DNA from: Christensenella sp964494645
GTDB taxonomy: Bacteria > Bacillota > Clostridia > Christensenellales > Christensenellaceae
DNA: 44,230 nucleotides
Assembly (NCBI GenBank): GCA_964494645.1
Contig: CAZBSH010000017.1
Location: forward strand, 1 to 44,230
Direction of reading: 5' to 3'
A program made the position numbers and the translations under genes. This document shows, one piece after another, positions 1-7,624 of this stretch (positions are counted from its first letter, which is position 1; each line of letters opens with the position of its first letter). Below the pieces are notes generated by a model that had not been told where the DNA came from, made no database searches, and saw only the letters and a list, made by a program, of their open reading frames with translations.

Positions 1-55
1 GCAAAACAACGTTAACAAGGGGCAAACAAAGCTGTTCTAGCTTATGTGGTACACT

Positions 56-1075
56 ATGAAAACATCGGATTTTGACTATGATTTACCGGAAAAATTGATT
101 GCACAAACGCCAATCGAGCCGCGGGATCATTCGCGGCTCCTCGTATATGACCGGGCGATGAAAAAAACAGAGCACAAGCATTTTTATGATGTGGCGGACT
201 ACTTTCGCGCGGGAGATGTACTTGTTGTAAACGAGACAAAGGTCATTCCCGCACGTCTGTATGGAAAGAAGCGCGGGACGGATACTGATTTTGAATTCTT
301 GTTGTTGCGGCGGCTGGCTATTGATACATGGGATGTGATCATGCGTCCGGGCAAAAAGCTTAAGGTGGGCGGATATGTCGATTTTGGCGATGATTTGTGC
401 GCAGCGTTGCTACAAAAAAAAGAAGATGGGGTGTGCGAGGTTCGGTTTGAGTTTGACGGTGTATTTGAAGAACTTCTTGAGAAGTATGGCAACATGCCCC
501 TGCCGCCTTACATCACGGAGCGGCTCGAAAAAAAGGAGCGCTACCAAACCGTTTACGCAAAAGCTGACGGCAGCGCGGCTGCGCCGACGGCAGGGCTGCA
601 TTTTACGCCCGGGCTTTTAGAAAGGTTGACGGATCAGGGTGTTATCCTTGTAAAGATATTACTGCATGTAGGGCTCGGAACTTTTCGCCCGATGAAAGAA
701 GAGACCGTAGAAAATCACGTTATGCATTCGGAATATTATAGCGTGAGCGAGCAGGCGGCAAGCGCGATAAATGCCGCCAAACGCGAAGGACGGCGGGTGA
801 TTGCCGTGGGTACGACATCTGTGCGCACGTTGGAAAGCGCGGCGAGGGATGGCGTTGTGGTAGCGGGCAGCGCGGATACGGATATTTTTATTTATCCGGG
901 ATATACATGGCAGATTGTGGACGCACTCATTACCAACTTCCATCTGCCGAAGTCCACGCTTGTGATGCTGGTGAGCGCGTTTTGCGGACGCGAAGAAACC
1001 TTGTGCTTATACAAACAGGCGGTGGAGGAAAGATATCGGTTCTTTAGTTTTGGCGACGCGATGCTGATATTGTGA
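56..1075 (+). CDS. queA: S-adenosylmethionine:tRNA ribosyltransferase-isomerase
   Basis: QueA transfers and isomerises the ribosyl part of SAM onto preQ1 at tRNA position 34, giving epoxyqueuosine; it is cytoplasmic. The start (MKTSDFDYDLP), NETKVIPARLYG near residues 59-70, YQTVYA near 163-168 and AAPTAGLHFT near 175-184 are family signatures, and about 339 residues is the usual length. I chose ATG 56 because family members start with this MKTSDFDY form; an in-frame ATG at 44 would add four residues, and neither has a clear ribosome site. The upstream neighbour lies outside the window. The stop overlaps the next start (TGATG), so the pair is probably co-transcribed. The usual partner tgt is 6.5 kb downstream rather than adjacent. 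Confidence 0.96.
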   Translation: MKTSDFDYDLPEKLIAQTPIEPRDHSRLLVYDRAMKKTEHKHFYDVADYFRAGDVLVVNETKVIPARLYGKKRGTDTDFEFLLLRRLAIDTWDVIMRPGKKLKVGGYVDFGDDLCAALLQKKEDGVCEVRFEFDGVFEELLEKYGNMPLPPYITERLEKKERYQTVYAKADGSAAAPTAGLHFTPGLLERLTDQGVILVKILLHVGLGTFRPMKEETVENHVMHSEYYSVSEQAASAINAAKREGRRVIAVGTTSVRTLESAARDGVVVAGSADTDIFIYPGYTWQIVDALITNFHLPKSTLVMLVSAFCGREETLCLYKQAVEERYRFFSFGDAMLIL

Positions 1076-1899
1076 TGGAAATGAAAAAGGTTTGGGCGGT
1101 ATATTTTAGTGCGACAGGCACTACAAAAAAGGTAGTGCAGGCACTTGCTGAACAAATAGCTTGTGAAATGCGGCTTGCGTGGGAGACGTTCGATTTTACG
1201 CTGCCGACAGCGCGTGAAAATATGCCTTCTGTTGCAGCAAAGGATGTGGTCGTGTTTGGGATGCCTGTCTACGCGGGGCGTGTCCCCAACCTAATGCTGA
1301 ACTATCTTACCGGTGTAAAGGGCAATGGTGCGTTGTGCATACCGATAGTATTGTATGGCAACAGGGACTTTGATGATGCGCTTCTCGAGCTGAAAGATAT
1401 TTTGCGGGGCAATGGATTTTTGCCTGTTGCGGCGGCTGCGTTTGTGGGGGAACATGCGTTTTCGAACATTCTGGCAAAAGGCAGACCGGATGATCGGGAT
1501 ATGGAAGATGTGGCGAATTTTGCTCACGCGGCGGCAGGTAAAATCATGGGGCTGCGGAGCGCAGCGGAAATAGACGTTATGGTGGACGGGACGCCATATC
1601 CTTACCGCGGTTATTTTAAGCCGCGCGATCATGCGGGCAATCCCATCGATATCCGCAAAGTCTTTCCGCGGACAAGGGAAGCGTGTGACGACTGCAAGCT
1701 GTGCGCGGATATATGTCCGATGGGCGCTATTGACGATGAAGATGTGCGGGCATATACTGGTATATGCATCAAGTGCGGCGCGTGCGTTAAGAGATGTCCG
1801 CGAAAAGCAAAGTATTACGATGATGAAGGGTATCTGAACCATAAACAAGAACTGGAAGAAACGCTTGTGTTGAGAGCAGAGTCAAAGACGTTCTTATAA
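1075..1899 (+). CDS. Flavodoxin-ferredoxin fusion protein (EFR1-like)
   Basis: An electron-transfer protein with an N-terminal flavodoxin fold and two C-terminal 4Fe-4S clusters. The FMN phosphate loop is visible as FSATGTTK near residues 11-18, and the ferredoxin part as CDDCKLCADICP (about 204-215) and CIKCGACVKRCP (about 231-242), both CxxCxxCxxxCP. This arrangement is typical of the EFR1-type ferredoxins of anaerobes, which pass electrons between unknown partners. The ATG overlaps the queA stop by one base, indicating translational coupling; a GTG at 1072 or ATG at 1081 are possible starts. The specific redox partner cannot be inferred; the following membrane protein might be one, but that is only adjacency. 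Confidence 0.88.
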   Translation: MEMKKVWAVYFSATGTTKKVVQALAEQIACEMRLAWETFDFTLPTARENMPSVAAKDVVVFGMPVYAGRVPNLMLNYLTGVKGNGALCIPIVLYGNRDFDDALLELKDILRGNGFLPVAAAAFVGEHAFSNILAKGRPDDRDMEDVANFAHAAAGKIMGLRSAAEIDVMVDGTPYPYRGYFKPRDHAGNPIDIRKVFPRTREACDDCKLCADICPMGAIDDEDVRAYTGICIKCGACVKRCPRKAKYYDDEGYLNHKQELEETLVLRAESKTFL

Positions 1900-1911
1900 G
1901 GGAGAGGTCGT

Positions 1912-2388
1912 ATGTTTGGGCATTTGGGTTTTTCATATGTCGGATTGATTTTTGTGCTTTTGCTGCTTGTACCCAATATTCTTTTTATGAAAAATGTTCC
2001 ATCGGATTACAGCGACGAAGGAGAGAACGGCGCATTGCTTCTTTTGGAGCGCATGGGGCAAGTCGGATGTATGGTTTGCGCGTTGATGTTCCGGGATTTT
2101 AATTTTGGGGAATTTACGTCGTGGAGCGCGTGGCTCATGATTGGTTTTGTGCTGATGGGGTTGTATGAATTTTGCTGGTTTCGTTATTTTAAGGGAAAAC
2201 AAAGAGCGCAGAATTTGTACCGTGCTTTTTGCGGGATACCTATTCCGCTTGCCGTTTTTCCCGTTGCGGCATTCCTGCTTCTGGGCGTTTACGGCAGGGT
2301 TGTTTGGATGATCTTGTTTGCGGCGATTTTGGGTATCGGACATATCGGGATTCATTGGTATCATGCAAAAAGGTTTGGGATCATGTGA
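1912..2388 (+). CDS. Small integral membrane protein, unknown function
   Basis: A 158-residue, strongly hydrophobic protein that I do not recognise. About four to five membrane segments are visible (roughly residues 5-24, 65-90, 103-125 and 128-147), with a soluble loop containing SDYSDEGENG near 31-41. A ribosome site (GGGAGAGG) sits just before the ATG, and only 12 bases separate it from the flavodoxin gene, so it probably ends the queA transcript, which stops at the terminator after it. Confidence 0.75.
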   Translation: MFGHLGFSYVGLIFVLLLLVPNILFMKNVPSDYSDEGENGALLLLERMGQVGCMVCALMFRDFNFGEFTSWSAWLMIGFVLMGLYEFCWFRYFKGKQRAQNLYRAFCGIPIPLAVFPVAAFLLLGVYGRVVWMILFAAILGIGHIGIHWYHAKRFGIM

Positions 2389-2395
2389 ATCGTAA

Positions 2396-2429
2396 ATAAA
2401 AAGCAGGGCGACTGTCCTGCTTTTTTTAT
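2396..2429. terminator. Bidirectional intrinsic terminator
   Basis: A-run, inverted repeat AAAAAGCAGG/CCTGCTTTTT and a long T-run between two convergent genes, so it can stop transcription from both sides. Confidence 0.88.
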
Positions 2430-2446
2430 TGCGATTGAATATCAAA

Positions 2447-3463
2447 TTACCAGATGCCGAGCAGATGCTGCATTCCAAGGCTCACTGCCGCAATGCCGAT
2501 CCAGCAGATTAGTCCCATAAAGATCGGTTTGCCGCCGGTTCTTATGAGTTTGATGATGTTGGTATTGAGCCCGATGGCAGCCATTGCCATAATGATAAAG
2601 AATTTGCTCAATTCTTTGAGAGGTCCGGTCACAAACGCGGGCAGGTTGAAAACAGTCGTGATAACCGACGCGAGTACAAAAAACAAGACGAACCACGGAA
2701 ATATTTTTTTGAAGCTTACATGAATGCCTTCGCTTGCTTCCAACTTCCTTTCTTTACGGGTACGGATGAATGCAAGGACAAGCGTAATGGGGATGATCGC
2801 CAGTGTGCGTGTCAGCTTGACGATGGTTGCTGAGTCGAGCGTATTGCTGCCGTGTATACCGTCCCATGCGGTTGCCGCGGCAGTAACGGAGGAGGTATCG
2901 TTGATGGCGGTTCCGGCGAACAGCCCAAAACCTTCGTTTGACAAGCCGAGCGCGCCCCCGAGGGTAGGGAAAATGAGCGCTGCGATAACATTAAAGAGAA
3001 AGATGACGGAAATGGATTGCGCGATCTCTTCGTCATTCGCGCCAATCACAGGTGCGGTAGCGGCAATCGCGCTGCCGCCGCAAATGGACGATCCAACGCC
3101 GACGAGCATAGAAATACGTGATGGCATTTTTATTGCGCGATACATGATGTATGCAAGAATGAGAGATGTGGCGATCGTAGATATGATAATCGGAAACGAT
3201 TGCGCGCCCACGCGCAGGATCTCCGACAGATTCATGCCGAATCCGAGAAGGACGACCGCCCATTGCAGTATCTTTTTTGATGTGAAATGAATGCCTGCGT
3301 TGAGTTCGCCCCTGTTTTTGATCAGCAACGCAAGAACCATACCGATCAAGATTGCAAATACCGGTCCGCCTACAACAGGAAGCAGTTTGCCCAAAAAATA
3401 CGCAGGGATCGAGATTGCAAGGCACAATAGCAAACCTTTCCAGTGCTTTTTTAAAAATTCCAT
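2447..3463 (-). CDS. yeiH: YeiH/UPF0324-family putative sulfate exporter
   Basis: A polytopic membrane protein of 338 residues, matching the YeiH family in length and in its N-terminal part (VVGGPVFAILIGM, then VVLLGFGMNLSEIL near residues 70-85) and GVGSSICGGSAIAATAP near 122-138. About ten transmembrane segments are apparent. The family is annotated as a putative sulfate exporter; the substrate is not firmly proven. It is divergent from a LysR regulator, the same arrangement as yeiE-yeiH in enterobacteria, so control by that regulator is likely. AAAGAGG lies seven bases before the ATG. Confidence 0.88.
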   Translation of the reverse strand: MEFLKKHWKGLLLCLAISIPAYFLGKLLPVVGGPVFAILIGMVLALLIKNRGELNAGIHFTSKKILQWAVVLLGFGMNLSEILRVGAQSFPIIISTIATSLILAYIMYRAIKMPSRISMLVGVGSSICGGSAIAATAPVIGANDEEIAQSISVIFLFNVIAALIFPTLGGALGLSNEGFGLFAGTAINDTSSVTAAATAWDGIHGSNTLDSATIVKLTRTLAIIPITLVLAFIRTRKERKLEASEGIHVSFKKIFPWFVLFFVLASVITTVFNLPAFVTGPLKELSKFFIIMAMAAIGLNTNIIKLIRTGGKPIFMGLICWIGIAAVSLGMQHLLGIW

Positions 3464-3536
3464 GTAAAAAACCTCTTTATGATTCCGAATTGTTTTTAGT
3501 ATAGCATGTACGATTAATAAAATGAAATTATATATA

Positions 3537-3565
3537 TTTATATTTGTATAAAAATATGTTATGAT
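3537..3565 (+). promoter_or_regulatory. Promoter of the LysR gene
   Basis: TTTATA, 17-base spacer, TATGAT. An upstream ATG at 3561 lies inside the -10 element, which rules it out as the start of the regulator and points to the TTG at 3594. Confidence 0.55.
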
Positions 3566-3593
3566 ATCAAAAAGTGCAATGGGAGGGATTGTT

Positions 3594-4469
3594 TTGCTGG
3601 ATTTCAGGATCGAAACGTTTCTTACAGTATGTGCATCTTTGAATTACACGAGAGCGGCGCAGGAGCTGAATATCACGCAGCCCGCTGTATCGCAGCACAT
3701 CAAGTATTTGGAAGAGTATTACCGGGTTAAATTGTTTTCAAAAAACGGGAAGCGGATTGAATTGACAGAGGCAGGCGCGCAGCTGCGCAGCGCGATGATC
3801 GCCATGAAGCACGACGAGCTTTTTTTGCAGAAAAAGCTATCGGACAGTCCGCGAAAAAGCGAACTCAATTTTGGCGTGACGTTGACCGTGGGGGAGTTTG
3901 TGATCCCGCATGCCCTTGCGCATTGTTTAAAAAAGAATCCTGATACGGCGCTTCGTATGGAAGTGGCGAATACGCGCCAGCTGCTAAAACAATTGGATGA
4001 AGGACAAATTGATTTTGCGTTGGTGGAAGGATATTTTGCAAAAAACGAATATGACCATCTCGTTTTTCGGACAGAACCGTATATTGCTGTGTGCGGCGCG
4101 GGATATACCTTTAAGAAGCCGCCCAAAACCATAGAAGACCTGCTCGGTGAACGGCTGATTATCCGCGAGGCGGGAAGTGGTACGCGGGATGTTTTAGAAA
4201 AGCATCTTGAGGAAAAAAATTTGCAGATAGAAGATTTCGTTAACCGTGTACAGATCAGCAACCTCAGTGCGATCAAAATGCTGGTGAAGGAAAATTGCGG
4301 TATTGCGTTTTTATATGAGGCGGCAGTACAAACAGAGCTTCTGGAAGGTACGTTGCAAAAAATTGAATTAAAAGATTTTAATATAGCGCATGATCTGACG
4401 TTTATATGGCGCTCGGGCAGCGTTTTTGCAAGTGATTATCGTGCCATATATGATGAATTGAATGGTTAA
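3594..4469 (+). CDS. LysR-family transcriptional regulator (YeiE/CysL type)
   Basis: LysR-type regulator, about 291 residues. The N-terminal winged helix-turn-helix is clear (ETFLTVCASLNYTRAAQEL, then ITQPAVSQHIKYLEE), followed by a substrate-binding effector domain. I chose TTG 3594 because GGGAGGG at 3581-3587 gives ideal spacing and the protein then starts LLDFRIETF like its relatives; the more upstream ATG lies in the -10 box. It is transcribed away from the yeiH-like exporter and probably controls it and itself through the AT-rich 100-base gap. YeiE/CysL relatives answer to sulfur metabolites, but the effector here is not known. Confidence 0.9.
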   Translation: MLDFRIETFLTVCASLNYTRAAQELNITQPAVSQHIKYLEEYYRVKLFSKNGKRIELTEAGAQLRSAMIAMKHDELFLQKKLSDSPRKSELNFGVTLTVGEFVIPHALAHCLKKNPDTALRMEVANTRQLLKQLDEGQIDFALVEGYFAKNEYDHLVFRTEPYIAVCGAGYTFKKPPKTIEDLLGERLIIREAGSGTRDVLEKHLEEKNLQIEDFVNRVQISNLSAIKMLVKENCGIAFLYEAAVQTELLEGTLQKIELKDFNIAHDLTFIWRSGSVFASDYRAIYDELNG

Positions 4470-4485
4470 AGGCGTGTTCTTTTTC

Positions 4486-4515
4486 TTGACGACGGGGCAA
4501 GGGGAAGGATATGAT
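4486..4515 (+). promoter_or_regulatory. Promoter of the HD-domain gene
   Basis: TTGACG, 18-base spacer, TATGAT. The ATG at 4511 overlaps the -10 element, so translation more likely begins at ATG 4544. Confidence 0.6.
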
Positions 4516-4543
4516 AAAATATGAGAGGGAAAAGGTATGGATT

Positions 4544-5812
4544 ATGCCGATCATTAATGAAAATAATATCAGCGATTTACTGCAAAGAACACTTAACTGT
4601 GTGGATCGGCGTTTGGTAGATCATGGTAAGCGTGTTGCGTTTATCGTGTCAAATATGCTGAAAACGCAAAATAAATATACGGTAAAAGAGAGGCAGCAAA
4701 TTTGTTTTTTGGCGTTGTTGCACGATATCGGTGCCTATAAAACGGATGAAATTGACCAAATGGTGCAATTCGAGACGGAGAACATTTGGAATCATGCTGT
4801 GTATGGATATCTGTTTATCCGCCACCTTTCGCCGCTTAGCGCATACGCACCGGCGGTATTACTGCATCACCTGACTTATGATAAGATGGATCTAATACAA
4901 TCGCCGGACGTTTCGCAAACACATAAGGAAATTGCGCAGATGATTTTCTTAGCTGACCGCGTGGATATTTTTCGCGAAACATTGGGGAATAAAACAGATG
5001 AGCTAATACATCATCTGAAGCAAGCGGAGGGAGCGCGCTTTTCTTCTGAAATGGTGGAGCTGTTTTTGCGTACGCAAGAAGAGTATCCGATGATGGACGC
5101 GCTTGACGCGCCTGTTGATTTTAAGGAAATGATCGGGGAAATAAATTTTACGCGTGAAGAAGTACGGACGTATATTGATATGATCGTATTTACAATCGAT
5201 TTTCGCAGTGAGTATACGGTCACGCATACGATTACGACAACACAGATCGCCACTGAAACAGCCCGTATGATGGGGTTGGATGATAAGTTTGTGCATAAAA
5301 TATATTATGGGGCGCTTCTGCACGACCTTGGCAAGGTCGGTATTCCTGTTGAGATCCTTGAGTTTCCGGGAAAGCTGAGCGCACAGGCGATGCGTGTGAT
5401 GTATACGCACGTGGATATCACAGCAGAGATTTTGGGCGACAGCTTTGATCCGGAGGTCACAAGTATCGCGGTACGGCATCATGAAAAATTAGACGGATCG
5501 GGATATCCCGAAGGGCTTGCTGCGCAAGAGCTTAGCCTAAGCGAGAGAATCGTGGCTGTGGCGGATATTGTGAGCGCGCTCAACGGGGTGCGCAGTTATA
5601 AGGAAGCGTTTTCCAAGGAAAAGTCGCTGGCGATCATTGGCGAAATGAGACAAAATGGGAAGCTTGATCCGCGGGTCGTGGATGTTGTAGCGGCAAACTT
5701 TGATGAGATCATGGAAACGGTCAGAGAGCGGTGTAAGCCCGTGCTGGAAACGTATGAAAAGCTTCAGGCAGAGTATATGCAATTGATAAAGCGGTGCGTT
5801 GAAGTTCTGTGA
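4544..5812 (+). CDS. Tandem HD-domain protein with C-terminal HD-GYP domain
   Basis: A predicted metal-dependent phosphohydrolase of about 422 residues with two HD domains. The first (about residues 20-150) has LLHDIG near 60 and later HH and AD motifs; the second (about 220-400) is a full HD-GYP domain with LLHDLGKVGIP near 258-268 and HHEKLDGSGYP near 311-321. HD-GYP enzymes usually hydrolyse cyclic di-GMP or related cyclic dinucleotides. No sensor or receiver domain or membrane segment is seen, so the N-terminal HD may be regulatory. The start at 4544 has GAGGGAAAAGG just upstream; ATG 4511 would fall in the -10 box. It is a single-gene unit with its own promoter. The actual substrate is unproven. 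Confidence 0.88.
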   Translation: MPIINENNISDLLQRTLNCVDRRLVDHGKRVAFIVSNMLKTQNKYTVKERQQICFLALLHDIGAYKTDEIDQMVQFETENIWNHAVYGYLFIRHLSPLSAYAPAVLLHHLTYDKMDLIQSPDVSQTHKEIAQMIFLADRVDIFRETLGNKTDELIHHLKQAEGARFSSEMVELFLRTQEEYPMMDALDAPVDFKEMIGEINFTREEVRTYIDMIVFTIDFRSEYTVTHTITTTQIATETARMMGLDDKFVHKIYYGALLHDLGKVGIPVEILEFPGKLSAQAMRVMYTHVDITAEILGDSFDPEVTSIAVRHHEKLDGSGYPEGLAAQELSLSERIVAVADIVSALNGVRSYKEAFSKEKSLAIIGEMRQNGKLDPRVVDVVAANFDEIMETVRERCKPVLETYEKLQAEYMQLIKRCVEVL

Positions 5813-5819
5813 ACAATGC

Positions 5820-5848
5820 TTGACGAAGTAATCAGCAGATGATATAGT
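5820..5848 (+). promoter_or_regulatory. Promoter of the ABC-F leader transcript
   Basis: TTGACG, exactly 17 bases, TATAGT: close to the SigA consensus. It lies about 235 bases before the ABC-F start codon, leaving a long untranslated leader. Confidence 0.75.
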
Positions 5849-5873
5849 AAGCAATATCAAAAAGAAGGAGATA

Positions 5874-5945
5874 GTGCGGTGCGTAAAATTTCTTGCAGAT
5901 AATGATTTTATGAAGGGCGGAGCGGACGAAAGCGATTTCGTTTGA
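5874..5945 (+). CDS. Candidate leader peptide of the ABC-F attenuator
   Basis: A 23-codon reading frame starting at GTG 5874 (MRCVKFLADND... ending in DESDFV), only three bases after AAGGAG (5865-5870). An alternative start, GTG 5879, has better spacing (eight bases) but encodes only seven residues (MRKISCR) and ends at 5902. Either frame would bring a ribosome over TTTCTTGCA (5889-5897), the segment that pairs with 5959-5967. Translation is inferred from position and ribosome site only; which frame is used is undecided. Confidence 0.4.
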   Translation: MRCVKFLADNDFMKGGADESDFV

Positions 5946-6033
5946 TTGGCTGTGCCTATGCAAGAAAGTTACGAAAACTGACGTTTGTGTTCTCCTGCAT
6001 TAAGTGGGGATATACCCGTTTGCGGCATGACAG

Positions 6034-6067
6034 CCTGCGGAAAAGTAATTTTCTTGCAGGTTTTTTT
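6034..6067 (+). terminator. Attenuator (intrinsic terminator) before the ABC-F start
   Basis: Stem CCTGC-GG-AAAA / TTTT-CTT-GCAGG with loop GTAA, one bulge, then seven T residues (6061-6067). It ends 17 bases before the ABC-F start codon, so it must be bypassed for expression. Confidence 0.85.
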
Positions 6068-6084
6068 GTGGAAAGGAAAAGAAT

Positions 6085-7560
6085 ATGTCGCAGATTAATA
6101 TTTCCCATCTCACTTTTGCATATGATGGGAGCTTTGATACGGTTTTTGATGATGTGAGCGCGGTATTGGATAATGACTGGAAGTTGGGGCTGGCGGGGAG
6201 AAACGGTTGTGGAAAAACGACTCTTTTAAGGCTGCTGCGAGGGGAGATGGCGTATAAGGGGAGAATACAGACGGATGTGACGTTTGACTATTTCCCGTTT
6301 GCGTGTGATGATCCGTTTGCGATGACCATTGATGTGATTACCCAAATAGCGGGGTGTGAGCAATGGGAGGCGACAAAGGAAGCGTCGCTTTTGGAGATTA
6401 CGGAAGATGCGCTGTGGCGACCGTTTGAAACGTTGAGCAACGGAGAGAGGACCAAAGCGCTGTTATGCGCGTTGTTCTTAAAATCAGACAATTTTTTGCT
6501 CATCGATGAGCCGACAAATCATTTGGATGCTCGTGCGCGGGAGGTTGTGGCACGATATCTGAACGCGAAAAAAGGGTTTATTCTTGTGTCGCATGACAGA
6601 AGGTTTTTGGACGGATGTATCGATCATATTATGGCTATCAATCGTGCAGACATTGAGATACAGGGAGGAAATTATTCTACGTGGAGACAAAACCGTGAAA
6701 AGCAGGATCAAAACGAGCTGGCGCGCAACAGCGAACTGAAAAAAGAGATTAGGCGTCTAAAGGAGACGGCGCGTCAAAAAGCAGATTGGTCGGATAAGGT
6801 CGAAAAGACCAAAAAGGGAACGAAAGTCGCCGGGTTAAGACCTGATCGGGGAGCAATCGGTCACAAGGCCGCAAAGATGATGAGACGCGCCAAGGCGGTA
6901 GAAGCACGTACACAAAAGGCGGTGGAGGAAAAACAGGGATTACTGAAGAATATCGAGAGTATGGATGAGATTTTATTAAAACCACTCTTTTATCATGCGG
7001 TACAGCTTGCGGAACTGGATCGCGTAGCAATCCGCTATGGACAAAAAGAGGTGTGCGGACCGTTTGGGTTTTCGGTCGGGAGGGGAGAGCGTATTGCCTT
7101 GCTGGGAAAAAACGGAAGCGGAAAGTCGAGTATACTCAAGCTTCTGGTGGGGGAAGACATTCCGCATACAGGGATATGCACGGTTGGAAAGAATGTAAAG
7201 ATATCGTATATCCCGCAAGATACGTCATTTTTATGCGGCAGTCTTAACGCGTTTGTGACGCAGCATGACCTCGACGGAACATTGCTGCGTACGTTACTCA
7301 GAAAGCTTGGCTTTGCGCGCGAACAGTTCGAGAGGCAGATGGAGGACCTAAGCGCGGGACAAAAGAAAAAGGTATTGCTGGCAAAAAGCCTGGCTGAAAG
7401 CGCGCATCTTTATATCTGGGATGAACCGTTGAATTTTATTGATGTGATTTCGCGTATACAGATCGAGAAACTGTTGTGTGAATGCAATGTATCCATGATT
7501 TTTGTGGAGCATGATGCAGCGTTTGTGCAAAATGTGGCGACAAGGCAGATATGGTTGTAA
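6085..7560 (+). CDS. ABC-F ribosomal protection protein, Lsa-like
   Basis: A cytoplasmic double-ATPase without membrane domains, 491 residues. ABC-F antibiotic-resistance proteins bind the ribosomal E site and dislodge lincosamides, pleuromutilins or streptogramin A. NBD1: Walker A GRNGCGKT (38-45), signature LSNGER (118-123), Walker B LLIDEPTNHLD (139-149), switch His171. NBD2: GKNGSGKS (342-349), LSAGQ (423-427), IWDEPLNFID (445-454), His477. Between them a basic coiled linker (about 205-300), including GAIGHKAAKMMRRAK, is the antibiotic-resistance domain. The start NISHLTFAYD, the linker and the WDEPLN form resemble the Lsa/CplR group. Expression is probably antibiotic-induced through the attenuator leader. 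The drug spectrum cannot be read from sequence. Confidence 0.9.
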   Translation: MSQINISHLTFAYDGSFDTVFDDVSAVLDNDWKLGLAGRNGCGKTTLLRLLRGEMAYKGRIQTDVTFDYFPFACDDPFAMTIDVITQIAGCEQWEATKEASLLEITEDALWRPFETLSNGERTKALLCALFLKSDNFLLIDEPTNHLDARAREVVARYLNAKKGFILVSHDRRFLDGCIDHIMAINRADIEIQGGNYSTWRQNREKQDQNELARNSELKKEIRRLKETARQKADWSDKVEKTKKGTKVAGLRPDRGAIGHKAAKMMRRAKAVEARTQKAVEEKQGLLKNIESMDEILLKPLFYHAVQLAELDRVAIRYGQKEVCGPFGFSVGRGERIALLGKNGSGKSSILKLLVGEDIPHTGICTVGKNVKISYIPQDTSFLCGSLNAFVTQHDLDGTLLRTLLRKLGFAREQFERQMEDLSAGQKKKVLLAKSLAESAHLYIWDEPLNFIDVISRIQIEKLLCECNVSMIFVEHDAAFVQNVATRQIWL

Positions 7561-7565
7561 GTAAA

Positions 7566-7594
7566 TTTACTTTTGATCATCCATCTGGTAGAAT
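7566..7594 (+). promoter_or_regulatory. Possible promoter of tgt
   Basis: TTTACT, 17-base spacer, TAGAAT, about 30 bases before the tgt start. Moderate match only. Confidence 0.4.
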
Positions 7595-7624
7595 GAAACG
7601 AATGAAATGCAAATGAGGTAAGGA

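Larger units (their letters stand above)
5849..6084 (+). promoter_or_regulatory. Transcription-attenuation leader upstream of the ABC-F gene
   Basis: TTTCTTGCA occurs at 5889-5897 and again at 6050-6058. Between them TGCAAGAAA at 5959-5967 is a perfect complement of both. When 5889-5897 is free it can hold 5959-5967, letting the terminator (6034-6067) form. If a stalled ribosome covers 5889-5897, TGCAAGAAA can pair instead with the 3' arm of the terminator and allow read-through. This is the architecture of ribosome-mediated attenuation known for several antibiotic-inducible ABC-F and erm genes; here it is inferred from sequence. Confidence 0.7.

Noticed and set aside
1..43. GCAAAACAAC stretch shared with the region before scfB (near 17994)
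   Set aside because: Ten-base A/C-rich match; could be chance and no function can be supported.
5942..6157. 71-codon frame in the ABC-F leader
   Set aside because: It runs through the terminator hairpin into the ABC-F gene in another frame and has no ribosome site; the segment is better explained as regulatory RNA.
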